Below are positions 23,812 through 31,969 of a DNA stretch of 39,625 nt, piece by piece. The notes beneath the pieces were generated by a model that worked only from the letters and a program-made list of their open reading frames with translations, was not told the DNA's origin and made no database searches. A program made the translations under genes and the position numbers. Numbering within the stretch: position 1 is the first letter of the stretch; every line of letters begins with the position of its first letter. Origin of the DNA: JAUIBE01 sp035267185 (GTDB lineage Bacteria; Pseudomonadota; Gammaproteobacteria; Xanthomonadales; SZUA-36); the NCBI GenBank assembly GCA_035267185.1, contig DATFLY010000181.1:1-39625 (forward strand), given 5' to 3'.

Positions 23812-24327
23812 TCAGTCGCCCATCACCTTGTTCCACTCTTCAATCCGATCAGCGTGTTTTGCAAGGACGTCATCAGCACCTGAAACCTCGATGGTCTCAA
23901 TGGTATCGCCAGCCGCGATGGCGTTGACAACCTGCTGATCCTGGTCCGAATTCACCACACCAAAGACCGTATGTTTACCATCCAGCCATGGCGTTTCCAC
24001 GTGGGTGACAAAGAATTGGCTGCCATTGGTGCCAGGTCCGGCATTGGCCATGGACAGAACTCCGGGGCGGTCATGGCGGGCATCCGGGTTGCATTCATCC
24101 TCAAAACGATATCCCGGTGAACCGGTTCCGGTGCCATTGGGACAGCCGCCCTGGATCATGAAGTTGTCGATCACTCGATGGAAGTCAATACCATCATAAA
24201 AGCCCCTCTTGGCAAGATTAGCGAAGTTAGCGACAGTTAGAGGTGCTTTGTCAGCAAATAGCGTCAAATTAATGTCGCCTTTATTGGTCTTGATGGTTGC
24301 ACTTGCAGCATTTGATGAGGATGACAT
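23812..24327 (-). CDS. ppiB: Cyclophilin-type peptidyl-prolyl isomerase, cytoplasmic
   Basis: 171-residue protein of the single-domain PpiB type with no signal peptide. Active-site segments are IDFHRVIDNFMIQGGCPNG, GVLSMANAGPGTNGSQFFVTH and LDGKHTVFG. The C-terminus is about 15 residues longer than a minimal PpiB and is helical (DDVLAKHADRIEEWNKV). ATG 24327 has GGAG 11 bases upstream. It lies downstream of murD2 on the same strand, but the 192-base gap holds two hairpin structures, so it probably has its own promoter. Confidence 0.93.
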   Translation of the reverse strand: MSSSSNAASATIKTNKGDINLTLFADKAPLTVANFANLAKRGFYDGIDFHRVIDNFMIQGGCPNGTGTGSPGYRFEDECNPDARHDRPGVLSMANAGPGTNGSQFFVTHVETPWLDGKHTVFGVVNSDQDQQVVNAIAAGDTIETIEVSGADDVLAKHADRIEEWNKVMGD

Positions 24328-24387
24328 TTTTTAAACTCTCCAGTATGAATTTTGAAACTTTTTTTGCCTTTAGGCGGTCTTATTACT

Positions 24388-24515
24388 GAGGCCGCGGGAA
24401 TGGTCTCTCCCTCAAACCTTACAGGGCGAATTCTGCACTCCTCACCCCCTGGCCCGCGGCCTCAAATTAACGTCTTTCGTACCTGACTTTCCCGGCGCAC
24501 CTAGTGCGCCGGGAA
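24388..24515. other. Two strong hairpins between murD2 and ppiB; possible structured RNA or leader
   Basis: GAGGCCGCGGG (24388-24398) and CCCGCGGCCTC (24453-24463) are perfect 11-base inverted repeats around 54 bases. After 25 bases, TTCCCGGCGCAC (24489-24500) and GTGCGCCGGGAA (24504-24515) form a second perfect 12-bp stem with a CTA loop. The second hairpin begins 5 bases from the murD2 stop and could end its transcript, although the T tract is weak. The first lies 60 bases before ppiB and could be part of its 5' leader. I do not recognise a known RNA family on either strand. Confidence 0.55.
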
Positions 24516-24519
24516 GTCT

Positions 24520-25833
24520 TTAATCATGATCACTGTTTACAGAACAAAGCGCTGCAAACTGTTGGCCGCGATCCTCGTAGTCCTTAAATTGCGGAAAACT
24601 GGGGGCCCCCGGCGAAAGCAGCACCACACTGCCCGGCGGCGCCAGTTGCCTGGCATACTCCATCGCCTGGGCCAGGTTCTGGCTTACGACTGTACCAAGC
24701 TCGGGTTTGATGCCCCGTTTCTCAAGAGCACGCACAATCCCGGGCCCGTTATCAGGCAATGCCACCATGGCAAGTGGCGGGTGCTGCTGAAACCTTTCCG
24801 CGTAAGAATCCCAGTCGATTCCGCGCTCGAAACCACCGATCAGCAATATAACCTGCCTGTCCCTGTAAGCTTCAAGTGCAGCAATTGTCGCAACCGGTGC
24901 TGTGGAGATGCTGTCGTTAACGTACTCAACACCATTGAATTCTCCCACAGATTTGAGCCGGTGAGGCAGGCCTTCAAAACCTGCCAGACTTTTACTGACT
25001 TGCCCTGGCCTGATGCCCAGTTTCTGCAATACCGCCATGCACGCAGCCAGGTTTTCACGGTTGTGCCTGCCAGGTAACGAGACAGGCATGGTGATGACAG
25101 CCAGGTCATCATCATGGCCATCAAACCATTGAACCAACTCGTGTTTGGCAAGTGCTTTGCGCAGGTTTGAATCCGATCCGTTGGCGATCAGATCACCAGC
25201 CCTGACAAGGCCTGCCAGCCTCAACTTGTCTGCGTGATAGCGAGCCTCTGTGCCATGCCAGTCCAGGTGGTCTGTTGCCAGGTTTAAAAGCACTCCAATG
25301 GTTGGCTGCGCCTGAAGATCTGCAAGCTGATAGCTTGAAAGCTCGACCACCCACCAATCCACATCCTCATCGTCGCAGCCGAGCAATGGAGTACCGATGT
25401 TTCCTGCCAGACGGGTTTTGAGACCGGCCGACTTCAACAGGTGCGCCAGCAACGCGGCAGTCGTGCTTTTTCCCTTGGTGCCTGTGATCACGATGGTGCT
25501 GGCTAAAGGGTGCTGGTCAAACCAGATATTGCTCGGGGTGGTCGTTCCAACACCTGCTGCGCTGGCCCGTTGCAGGCACCGTCGATAGCAACTGATACCG
25601 GGTGAACGAATCAACCAATCGTACTCATCCAGACCTGCCTCATCAAAAGGGCAGACCTTCAAAACACCCAGGTCCCGAAGCACTGCTTCATTCTGGTTTC
25701 CGGTTAATGCCTCAGAGATGACTGTAATGTCATTGCGGGGGTGAGCGTTTCGCAGATGTTCAAATGCCGCCATGCCTTCGCGGCCAGCGCCAAGAATTCC
25801 GATTCGACCACGAATGTTCAACTCAGTCGGCAT
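24520..25833 (-). CDS. murD2: UDP-MurNAc-L-Ala--L-glutamate ligase (MurD2)
   Basis: Mur ligase of 437 residues. Domains: an N-terminal UDP-binding fold (GRIGILGAGREGMAA), a central ATPase with ITGTKGKSTT (P loop near residue 117), ATDHLDWHG and LPGRHNRENLAA, and a C-terminal domain with GLPHRLKSVGEFNGVEYVND and LSPGAPSFPQFKDYEDRG. MurD adds D-Glu, and its D-Glu contacts (E. coli Thr321, Lys348, Ser415, Phe422) align by eye with Thr, Arg, Ser and Tyr here; the DSKATN motif is DSISTA. With murL just upstream this fits MurD2, which adds L-Glu to UDP-MurNAc-L-Ala. It overlaps murL by 11 bases and has no ribosome site of its own, suggesting translational coupling. Confidence 0.88.
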   Translation of the reverse strand: MPTELNIRGRIGILGAGREGMAAFEHLRNAHPRNDITVISEALTGNQNEAVLRDLGVLKVCPFDEAGLDEYDWLIRSPGISCYRRCLQRASAAGVGTTTPSNIWFDQHPLASTIVITGTKGKSTTAALLAHLLKSAGLKTRLAGNIGTPLLGCDDEDVDWWVVELSSYQLADLQAQPTIGVLLNLATDHLDWHGTEARYHADKLRLAGLVRAGDLIANGSDSNLRKALAKHELVQWFDGHDDDLAVITMPVSLPGRHNRENLAACMAVLQKLGIRPGQVSKSLAGFEGLPHRLKSVGEFNGVEYVNDSISTAPVATIAALEAYRDRQVILLIGGFERGIDWDSYAERFQQHPPLAMVALPDNGPGIVRALEKRGIKPELGTVVSQNLAQAMEYARQLAPPGSVVLLSPGAPSFPQFKDYEDRGQQFAALCSVNSDHD

Positions 25834-27214
25834 TTGAATCGAAGCTGGCCGTCAATGCTTCCGGCACCAGGACGGACGGAATAAAATGTCTTTCAGACGC
25901 GCTGATGACAGACTCCAGTGAAGGTGTTTCCACACCTGCGAGCTCCGGCAAGAGCGCCACAACCACCGCGTGATCTCGCCACGCCTTGTCCGACGCCAGC
26001 GCCTGCATTGCAGCGCGGCATTCTCCGTATTCACCAACGCATTCGAATGGCTTTTCCCGGCCAAGTCGACACAATTCCCGGAAACCATCAAGTTGGTCGG
26101 AATCGTTCAACAAGTCTGTACCCTGGATGGCCGTGACCTCCTCTGGAGACATAAACACAGCCAGTGCCAGCGCCGTAAAGCGACATTTTGGACAATCTCC
26201 ACACCAGCGACCGACAGTACGTGAGCCATCCAGGTGGAAATTGCGGTTACAGCTTGAAAATACATCATGGTATTGATCCAGCTGGCTGAACCTGCCCACG
26301 ATTGCCAATTCGGAATATGGCCGCAGGATGGAGAAATATTCAATGTCCGGACTGACCTCACGTTTGATCAGCGCCCGAAAACCAGCCTCGAACCTGGATG
26401 TCTTGCTGTACTGATGATTAATTTCCTGATCACGGCCGATTCTCATGGTGGCCTGGTCCGCTGAACGTTCGTTGGCAAAGACAATATATCGATAGCCATA
26501 AAGCACCGAGGCACACAACAAAATGGCGGAATTGATGGCTGTTACCGGAACGTGCCCATTCAGGGCGCCCTCGCGGTTCATTTCAGCCAGTGCAGGATCA
26601 AGCTGACGCCCTATACGAAGCAAAGGCAGGCCGGCAGCCCGGGTGGTGTCTTCAATCAAATGAGCGCTGCCAACACAAATGGGTTGAGACTCCATTTCCT
26701 GCTCCTGCAACAACGTCAATGCGACGAGGCTGTCTTTTCCGCCTCCCATTGCCACCAGTGCTCTTTCTGGCAGGACCAGCTCCGGGGGCACAACAGGGGG
26801 CAAGGGATCCTGTGCACACAGGCTCTGGAAATCAATCTTTGAGGAAAGGTCTATTTCGTTTTGGTAGGCGAACTCTGCCAACCCCTGGATATATAAATCG
26901 TTAAGAAACATGGCGAAGGGCCGGTCAATGGGTTCACCTTCCATTTCCACTGACGGCGGGACCACTGCCTTGTAGTAGCTCACCCCGGCAACCAGGTGTA
27001 ACAGCCTGAGCGCTTTTTGCAGTGCATCCTGCCGGGATGGCTCGGACGGCCACGGCGAATAGGGAAATGTGATGGTCTCGACCAGCCTGGTAGAATTTCC
27101 GGCAGCGTCATCAAGGGCGTATCTCAGCTTTGCCTTACCCGTCTCCGGAGTATAGGTCGCACTCAAGAATCGGAAGGTACGCGCTTGCTTCCAGCCGGGA
27201 TCTGAAGCGCTCAA
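25823..27214 (-). CDS. murL: UDP-MurNAc-L-Ala-L-Glu epimerase (MurL)
   Basis: 463-residue protein with a PP-loop-like ATP site, ALVAMGGGKDSLVAL near residue 155, and a Cys cluster WCGDCPKCRF near residue 348. Other conserved-looking segments are FANERSADQATM, INHQYSKTSRFE and PYSELAIVGRF. In Xanthomonas oryzae MurL converts the terminal L-Glu of UDP-MurNAc-L-Ala-L-Glu to D-Glu, using ATP and giving AMP and pyrophosphate; this replaces glutamate racemase. The pairing with a MurD-like ligase supports the call. The start is TTG at 27214, with GGGAGG six bases upstream, overlapping the aspartokinase stop codon (TTGA). It is often annotated only as a hypothetical protein. Confidence 0.88.
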   Translation of the reverse strand: MSASDPGWKQARTFRFLSATYTPETGKAKLRYALDDAAGNSTRLVETITFPYSPWPSEPSRQDALQKALRLLHLVAGVSYYKAVVPPSVEMEGEPIDRPFAMFLNDLYIQGLAEFAYQNEIDLSSKIDFQSLCAQDPLPPVVPPELVLPERALVAMGGGKDSLVALTLLQEQEMESQPICVGSAHLIEDTTRAAGLPLLRIGRQLDPALAEMNREGALNGHVPVTAINSAILLCASVLYGYRYIVFANERSADQATMRIGRDQEINHQYSKTSRFEAGFRALIKREVSPDIEYFSILRPYSELAIVGRFSQLDQYHDVFSSCNRNFHLDGSRTVGRWCGDCPKCRFTALALAVFMSPEEVTAIQGTDLLNDSDQLDGFRELCRLGREKPFECVGEYGECRAAMQALASDKAWRDHAVVVALLPELAGVETPSLESVISASERHFIPSVLVPEALTASFDSNAD

Positions 27215-28650
27215 CCCTGGCCTCCCACAACGACGTTACCGGCAGAGACATTTTCAAGCTCCAGCCAGCTTGGTCCAAAAAGAGCATCTCCCGACAATGA
27301 AGGAACCAATGCATTGTGTGCGGCCTTAATCACAGCTGCCTCATGGCCTTTTTGCACCAGCAGACTCAGGCACAGGTCATTGGCCGATTGTGAAACCATC
27401 AACAACGGCTTTTCATCGAATTGGGTGAAAGCCGGGTTTAGTTTTGGCAGGGCCCTGCGGACCCCGCGACCAACAATATTGACAGTGACACAATCCGGAA
27501 AGAGATCGATTTTGCATCGCGTTCGCAGGTCCTGCGCCAACTCTTTGAGATCTTCGGAATCAATATGATTGTTTGCCAGGTTAATCGCCAGCGTGGTGGT
27601 GGTTTCCGAGGTCGCAACCAGGTCAATGGAAATGCCATTGTTTGCAATGGTTTGAAAAACCCAGGCCAGGAATCCAACCTGCTGGCGAGGATCAATGTTT
27701 TGCAGCAGCAAAACCGCCATTCCTTCCTGGCACACCACTGCCTTTGCGCCTTCGGTGTGATCAGCCTGCCCATTGATATGAGTCCCACCTATTTCGGGTC
27801 GTGAGGTGTCACGAATCCAGACCGGGGTGTTGGTGGCTGCTGCAGCGCGTACCGCGCGTGCCTGCACAACGCTGGCGCCACTGGCAGCCATTTCCAGCGC
27901 TTCTGAATACTCCAGCCGCTTCAGCAAACGCGCCTCTGGAATCTTGCGTGGGTCTGCACTGAACAACCCCGGCACATCAGTCCAGATCTCGACGCGCTCG
28001 GCTTCAATGCGGCCACCCAGCAGGACTGCCGAAGTGTCTGAACCACCTCTGCCAAGCAACGCCGTACCGCCACCTGGCATACCCACTATAAAACCCTGGG
28101 TAATCACCACTGGCCAGCATCCTTCAAGACCTGTCCTGAGAGAGTGACTTGATCCCGGCCTGCAGTCTGCCGACAACCACTGGCGCTTTTCTGAAGCGTC
28201 ATCATCAGGCTGTGCTTCGAGCAACCCGCGAGAATCGACCCATTCGGTTTCAAATTTTTTCTGAAGGAATACCCACCCCAGCCGGGTGCTTAACCACTCA
28301 CCGGTGGCCATCAACCTGGCCACTGTTGCGGGAATCAGGGACTCGCTCAGCTCGGAACTCAGTTGAACCAGTCGAGCGCGGGATTTATTGATCCATTCGT
28401 CGCCATCGATATTGAGCGATGCGGAAAGGGACTGGTGGATTGCAACAAACCGGTCTATCAGTGACTGATCATCCGGAGTGCATGACAGCTTGTGCAACAG
28501 ATCGGTGATGCCCTCTACTGCAGAACAAACCAGTAAAACGCGATACCCCTGCTGACGTCTTTCCTCGATTCGATCGGCAATGGCAATCCATTGGTCAGGA
28601 CCACGGACACTGCTGCCGCCGAACTTCAGAACAAGCCACTTTTCTTTCAC
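27211..28650 (-). CDS. Aspartate kinase
   Basis: First enzyme of the aspartate family pathway: phosphorylates aspartate on the way to diaminopimelate, lysine, threonine and methionine. The catalytic domain has LVLKFGGSSVRG near the start, GFIVGMPGGGTALLGRGGSDTSA and VEIWTDVPGLFSADPRK. The C-terminal third has two ACT-like regulatory segments (VGFLAWVFQTIANNGISIDLVATSET). GTG 28650 has AGGA nine bases upstream and gives the usual N-terminal length; an ATG at 28689 adds 13 residues but has no ribosome site. Xanthomonas carries this type fused to diaminopimelate decarboxylase; here it stands alone. It is the first gene of the operon with murL and murD2. Confidence 0.92.
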   Translation of the reverse strand: MKEKWLVLKFGGSSVRGPDQWIAIADRIEERRQQGYRVLLVCSAVEGITDLLHKLSCTPDDQSLIDRFVAIHQSLSASLNIDGDEWINKSRARLVQLSSELSESLIPATVARLMATGEWLSTRLGWVFLQKKFETEWVDSRGLLEAQPDDDASEKRQWLSADCRPGSSHSLRTGLEGCWPVVITQGFIVGMPGGGTALLGRGGSDTSAVLLGGRIEAERVEIWTDVPGLFSADPRKIPEARLLKRLEYSEALEMAASGASVVQARAVRAAAATNTPVWIRDTSRPEIGGTHINGQADHTEGAKAVVCQEGMAVLLLQNIDPRQQVGFLAWVFQTIANNGISIDLVATSETTTTLAINLANNHIDSEDLKELAQDLRTRCKIDLFPDCVTVNIVGRGVRRALPKLNPAFTQFDEKPLLMVSQSANDLCLSLLVQKGHEAAVIKAAHNALVPSLSGDALFGPSWLELENVSAGNVVVGGQG

Positions 28651-28770
28651 CAGATACGGTCCTGCAAAAATGCTGCGCAAGTCATGCAATATTGGGGGTT
28701 AACCGCCGAAACGTTACCCCAACCACCCATGTGTGTACAGACGATGTAACGCGATGCCTTAGCTTTGCCA

Positions 28771-28800
28771 TAAAAAAAAGGGCGCCGGTTTTGGCGCCCC
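28771..28800 (-). terminator. Terminator of the glycine-zipper gene
   Basis: GGGCGCC (28780-28786) and GGCGCCC (28793-28799) form a stem with a 6-base loop. On the minus strand eight T follow directly (plus-strand A run 28772-28779). It separates the upstream gene from the aspartokinase operon. Confidence 0.9.
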
Positions 28801-28864
28801 AATAGAGGGATAGTGATGATCCCAGGAGTGATTTACGTAATTTCAATAATGCCCTGATCCATAC

Positions 28865-29392
28865 CTAGTAACCAAGAGGCTCTACATCCACGCGCACTTT
28901 AATCCGTTTTCCGGGTTGGTCTTTAAAGCGGGCCTGGTAAACCTCGCCGTGGTAACGATATCTGACATCCCAGGCGACAATTTGTTCCCCGGTTTGCCAT
29001 TGAGTTTCCACGGCGCACCGTTGCTCGGTTGCCGGGTAATAGTTATCCGGATGTTTCCGATGTGAGGCATCGTTGGCGATCGATCCACCCAGAACAGCGC
29101 CAGCAGCAGTGAGCGCAACGTTTCCACTGCCTCCGCCGAATTGGTTGCCGATGACGCCACCGATGATTGATCCAACAATGACAGGTGTTGCCGACCGAAC
29201 AGCCGGCTCGCGGCGCCAGACTTCTTCTTCCCAGCACCGCTCCTGTTTCACCGGATAACGATATGACTCGTAAACTGGTTGGGCGTCCACGACTTTTGCC
29301 CACACAACACTCGCACCGCCACGTTGCGCGATTGCGGGAGTTGCCGAAAGCGCGATGCAGAACGTCATCAATACTTTGCTGAAATTTTTCAT
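28865..29392 (-). CDS. Glycine-zipper 2TM envelope protein
   Basis: 175-residue protein with a signal peptide (VLMTFCIALSATPAIA, cut after AIA). The middle is a glycine zipper of the Rick_17kDa_Anti/SlyB type: VIVGSIIGGVIGNQFGGGSG then ALTAAGAVLGGSIAND, a pair of small-residue helices. A conserved C-terminal part follows: CAVETQWQTGEQIVAWDVRYRYHGEVYQARFKDQPG. No lipobox Cys is visible at the cleavage site. Such proteins are envelope components, often stress induced; precise role unknown. It has its own strong terminator. Confidence 0.85.
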   Translation of the reverse strand: MKNFSKVLMTFCIALSATPAIAQRGGASVVWAKVVDAQPVYESYRYPVKQERCWEEEVWRREPAVRSATPVIVGSIIGGVIGNQFGGGSGNVALTAAGAVLGGSIANDASHRKHPDNYYPATEQRCAVETQWQTGEQIVAWDVRYRYHGEVYQARFKDQPGKRIKVRVDVEPLGY

Positions 29393-29538
29393 GGTTGGCT
29401 CCTTTTTGACTGCTTTGCCAATCTCGCTTGTGCTGTCTTACAACCGAATCCTTTTCCGGTTGTCGATCACAGACTAGCGTTGTCAAGCTGAACAGGGCCT
29501 GAACTGCAGGCTAAATGTGTATGTGAGCCGCATTGAGC

Positions 29539-29567
29539 TTGGTCATTAACAGTTTCTGTACTAGGAT
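29539..29567 (+). promoter_or_regulatory. Candidate promoter of the EF-G paralogue gene
   Basis: TTGGTC (29539-29544) and TAGGAT (29562-29567) are separated by 17 bases; the leader would be about 24 bases. The match is moderate. Confidence 0.42.
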
Positions 29568-29597
29568 ATTTGTCCCCCCATCAAATAAGAGCCTCGA

Positions 29598-31640
29598 ATG
29601 CCGAATTATCGTACCGAAGACATTCGCAACATCACCTTCGTCGGGCACGCCGGATGCGGTAAAACCACACTCACCGAAGCGCTGCTTGCCAAATCAGGCA
29701 CCATCGGAGAAGCCGGCACCATCGAACGCGGCAGCACCACCACAGATTTCGATCCCCTTGAAAAGGAATTTCAGAGTTCACTGGACTCAGGCATAGCCAG
29801 CATCGATTTCGAAGGCATTCATATCAACATTATCGACACACCGGGGTTCCCGGATTTCCGCGGACCCGCATTGACGGGCCTGGCGGCAACAGAAACCGCG
29901 GCGCTGGTCATCAATGCCCAGAATGGCGTGGAGATGTCCACTCGCCGCCTGATGCGTCGCGCCAAGCGTCGCAGATTATGTCGTGTGATCATCATCAACA
30001 AGATTGACGCAGAAGATATCGACCTGCAGTCCCTGGTCCGCCAGATTCGCGAGGAATTTGGCCCTGAATGCCTGCCGGTCAATCTGCCCGCTGAAAACTT
30101 CAGCACCGTCAGTGACTGTTTTTTTGGAACCGAGGGCGACACTGATGTTTTCTCCCTGGCAACGGCCCATGAAGAAATCATTGACCAGGTGGTTGAGGTC
30201 AATGAAGACCTGATGATGAAGTACCTCGATGGCGAGGAGTTAAGCCGTGAGGAGCTTCACAATGCCTTTGAACAGGCGCTTCGCGAAGGTCACCTGGTGC
30301 CGATCTGTTTTGTTTCTGCCAACACCGGCGCGGGGCTGGGCGAGTTCCTGCGATTTGCAAAGCGACTTCTGCCCAATCCTGCTGAGGGTAACCCCCCGAT
30401 GATTTTCAAGGGCGAGGGTAAGGAACCGGAAAGGGTAAAAATCAAGGCCGACCCCGAGGCACATGTGGTTGCACATGTGTTTAAAATCAGCAATGACCCC
30501 TTTGTCGGTAAACTCAGTGTTTTTCGAGTCTACCAGGGTACCGTCAAACCAGATTCACAGTTGTACATTGGTGATGCGCGCAAGCCCTTTAAGGTCGGAC
30601 ACCTGTTCAAAATCCAGGGTGGCAAACACGAAGAAACCGACGCGGGCATACCGGGAGACATCTGCGCGGTGGCCAAGGTCGATGACATTCACTACGACGC
30701 CATCCTGCATGACTCCCATGATGAGGATACTTTTTTCCTGAAGCCACTGGGTTTCCCGCAACCCATGTACGGGGTGGCGATCCAGCCCAGGAGCCGTGGC
30801 CAGGAACAAAAACTGGCTCAGGCATTGCATCGGCTTTCGGAGGAAGACCCGTGCTTCAACGTCGAGCATAACCAGGAACTCAACGAAACCATCATTCGCG
30901 GACTGGGCGAGCTGCATATGCGCGTGATGCTCAGAAAAATGAAAGAGCGCTACAACGTGGAAGTCGATACCCGGCCGCCACGCATTGCTTACCGCGAGAC
31001 CGTGACCCGGGCCGCAGAAGGTCATTACCGTCACAAGAAACAAACGGGTGGCGCCGGGCAGTTTGGCGAGGTTTATCTGCGAATCAGGCCGCTGGCCCGT
31101 GGCGAAGGATTTGAATTCAAGAATGCGGTTGTGGGTGGCTCCATACCGACCAGCCTGATCCCTGCGGTGGAAAAAGGCATTCGGCAGATTGTTGAAGAAG
31201 GGGCGATAGCGGGTTACCAGCTTCAGGATGTTGAAGTGGAAGTCTACGACGGAAAGCATCACCCTGTTGATTCCAAGGAAATCGCATTTGTGATTGCAGC
31301 GCGCCACGCTTTTCTTGACGCGATCCGCAACGCCGGCCCGCAAATCCTTGAGCCGGTTGTGACTGTCGACGTGACCGTCCCTGATACCCATATGGGCGAC
31401 ATCACCGGCAACCTGGCAGGCAGGCGGGCCCGTATCAGCGGGACTGAAAGCCTGAGTGGTGGCCTGATGACCGTTCAAGCCGATATGCCGTTGAGTTCGT
31501 TGAGTGACTACCACGCCGAGCTAAACTCAATGACCCAGGGCCAGGGCAGTTTCACCATGGAGTTCAGCCACTACGACCCGGTACCGCACAATGTGCAACA
31601 GGAACTGGCAGCTGATTACAGCCCGAGGGAAGCCTCTTAG
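29598..31640 (+). CDS. EF-G-like translational GTPase paralogue (FusA2 type)
   Basis: 680 residues with all five EF-G domains: G domain with GHAGCGKTTL (residues 16-25), DTPGFPDF (switch II), NKID and SANTG, then domain II and the domain III-V signatures LGELHMRVMLRKMKERYNVEV, YRHKKQTGGAGQFGEV and SGGLMTVQADMPLSSLSDY. It differs from true EF-G: the switch II catalytic His (DTPGH) is Phe84, and the switch I RGITIT motif is missing, replaced by DFDPLEKEFQSSLDSG. These changes are typical of the EF-G2/FusA2 paralogue group, whose roles are poorly defined and which may not drive normal translocation. The following small gene starts 3 bases after its stop. Confidence 0.88.
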   Translation: MPNYRTEDIRNITFVGHAGCGKTTLTEALLAKSGTIGEAGTIERGSTTTDFDPLEKEFQSSLDSGIASIDFEGIHINIIDTPGFPDFRGPALTGLAATETAALVINAQNGVEMSTRRLMRRAKRRRLCRVIIINKIDAEDIDLQSLVRQIREEFGPECLPVNLPAENFSTVSDCFFGTEGDTDVFSLATAHEEIIDQVVEVNEDLMMKYLDGEELSREELHNAFEQALREGHLVPICFVSANTGAGLGEFLRFAKRLLPNPAEGNPPMIFKGEGKEPERVKIKADPEAHVVAHVFKISNDPFVGKLSVFRVYQGTVKPDSQLYIGDARKPFKVGHLFKIQGGKHEETDAGIPGDICAVAKVDDIHYDAILHDSHDEDTFFLKPLGFPQPMYGVAIQPRSRGQEQKLAQALHRLSEEDPCFNVEHNQELNETIIRGLGELHMRVMLRKMKERYNVEVDTRPPRIAYRETVTRAAEGHYRHKKQTGGAGQFGEVYLRIRPLARGEGFEFKNAVVGGSIPTSLIPAVEKGIRQIVEEGAIAGYQLQDVEVEVYDGKHHPVDSKEIAFVIAARHAFLDAIRNAGPQILEPVVTVDVTVPDTHMGDITGNLAGRRARISGTESLSGGLMTVQADMPLSSLSDYHAELNSMTQGQGSFTMEFSHYDPVPHNVQQELAADYSPREAS

Positions 31641-31642
31641 AT

Positions 31643-31969
31643 TTGGGTGGCAAGAAAAAAACCCCGGAGGACATGGATCTTTTTCGCCATGAGATGGGTG
31701 ATGTTCGACCGTTGAAATTTGAAAAACGGGTGCCGTCAAAACCACCCCGGGCTGACGGAAAGCACGAGCCACAAATACGAAGCCTTTCTGAATCGGTAAA
31801 GGAGGGCCTCCGGCCCAGTCAACGGTGCCCGGAATTTCCTGACAAGAAAATGTATAAAACCCTGGAAGAAGCCATCAATGCTGCTCATTACGTCAAGCAG
31901 GAGTGGCAAAATACGGTACGACCCTATCATTGCTTTTATTGCCACCAGTATCACCTGACCAGCAAGTGA
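31643..31969 (+). CDS. Small protein with an Smr-like N-terminus and a zinc-knuckle-like C-terminus
   Basis: 108 residues starting TTG 31643, two bases after the EF-G paralogue; ATG 31673 is an alternative start but its GGAGG is too close. Residues 1-30 (KKKTPEDMDLFRHEMGDVRPLK) look like the leader that precedes the Smr endonuclease domain in SmrA/SmrB proteins, yet no Smr domain follows. The last 38 residues (MYKTLEEAINAAHYVKQEW ... RPYHCFYCHQYHLTSK) resemble the short Cys2-His zinc-finger peptides with RPYxCxxCxxxHLTS, common in phage and bacterial small proteins. The coupling suggests a ribosome or RNA-linked role; function unknown. Confidence 0.65.
   Translation: MGGKKKTPEDMDLFRHEMGDVRPLKFEKRVPSKPPRADGKHEPQIRSLSESVKEGLRPSQRCPEFPDKKMYKTLEEAINAAHYVKQEWQNTVRPYHCFYCHQYHLTSK

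Noticed and set aside
24388..24515. 6S RNA or SRP RNA in the murD2-ppiB gap
   Set aside because: The length and the internal sequence do not fit the 6S bubble or the SRP tetraloop and GGAA core, so I left it as an unassigned structured region.
30555..31514. 319-codon open frame on the minus strand
   Set aside because: It lies fully antisense to the EF-G paralogue, whose conserved domains occupy the opposite strand; no motif supports it.
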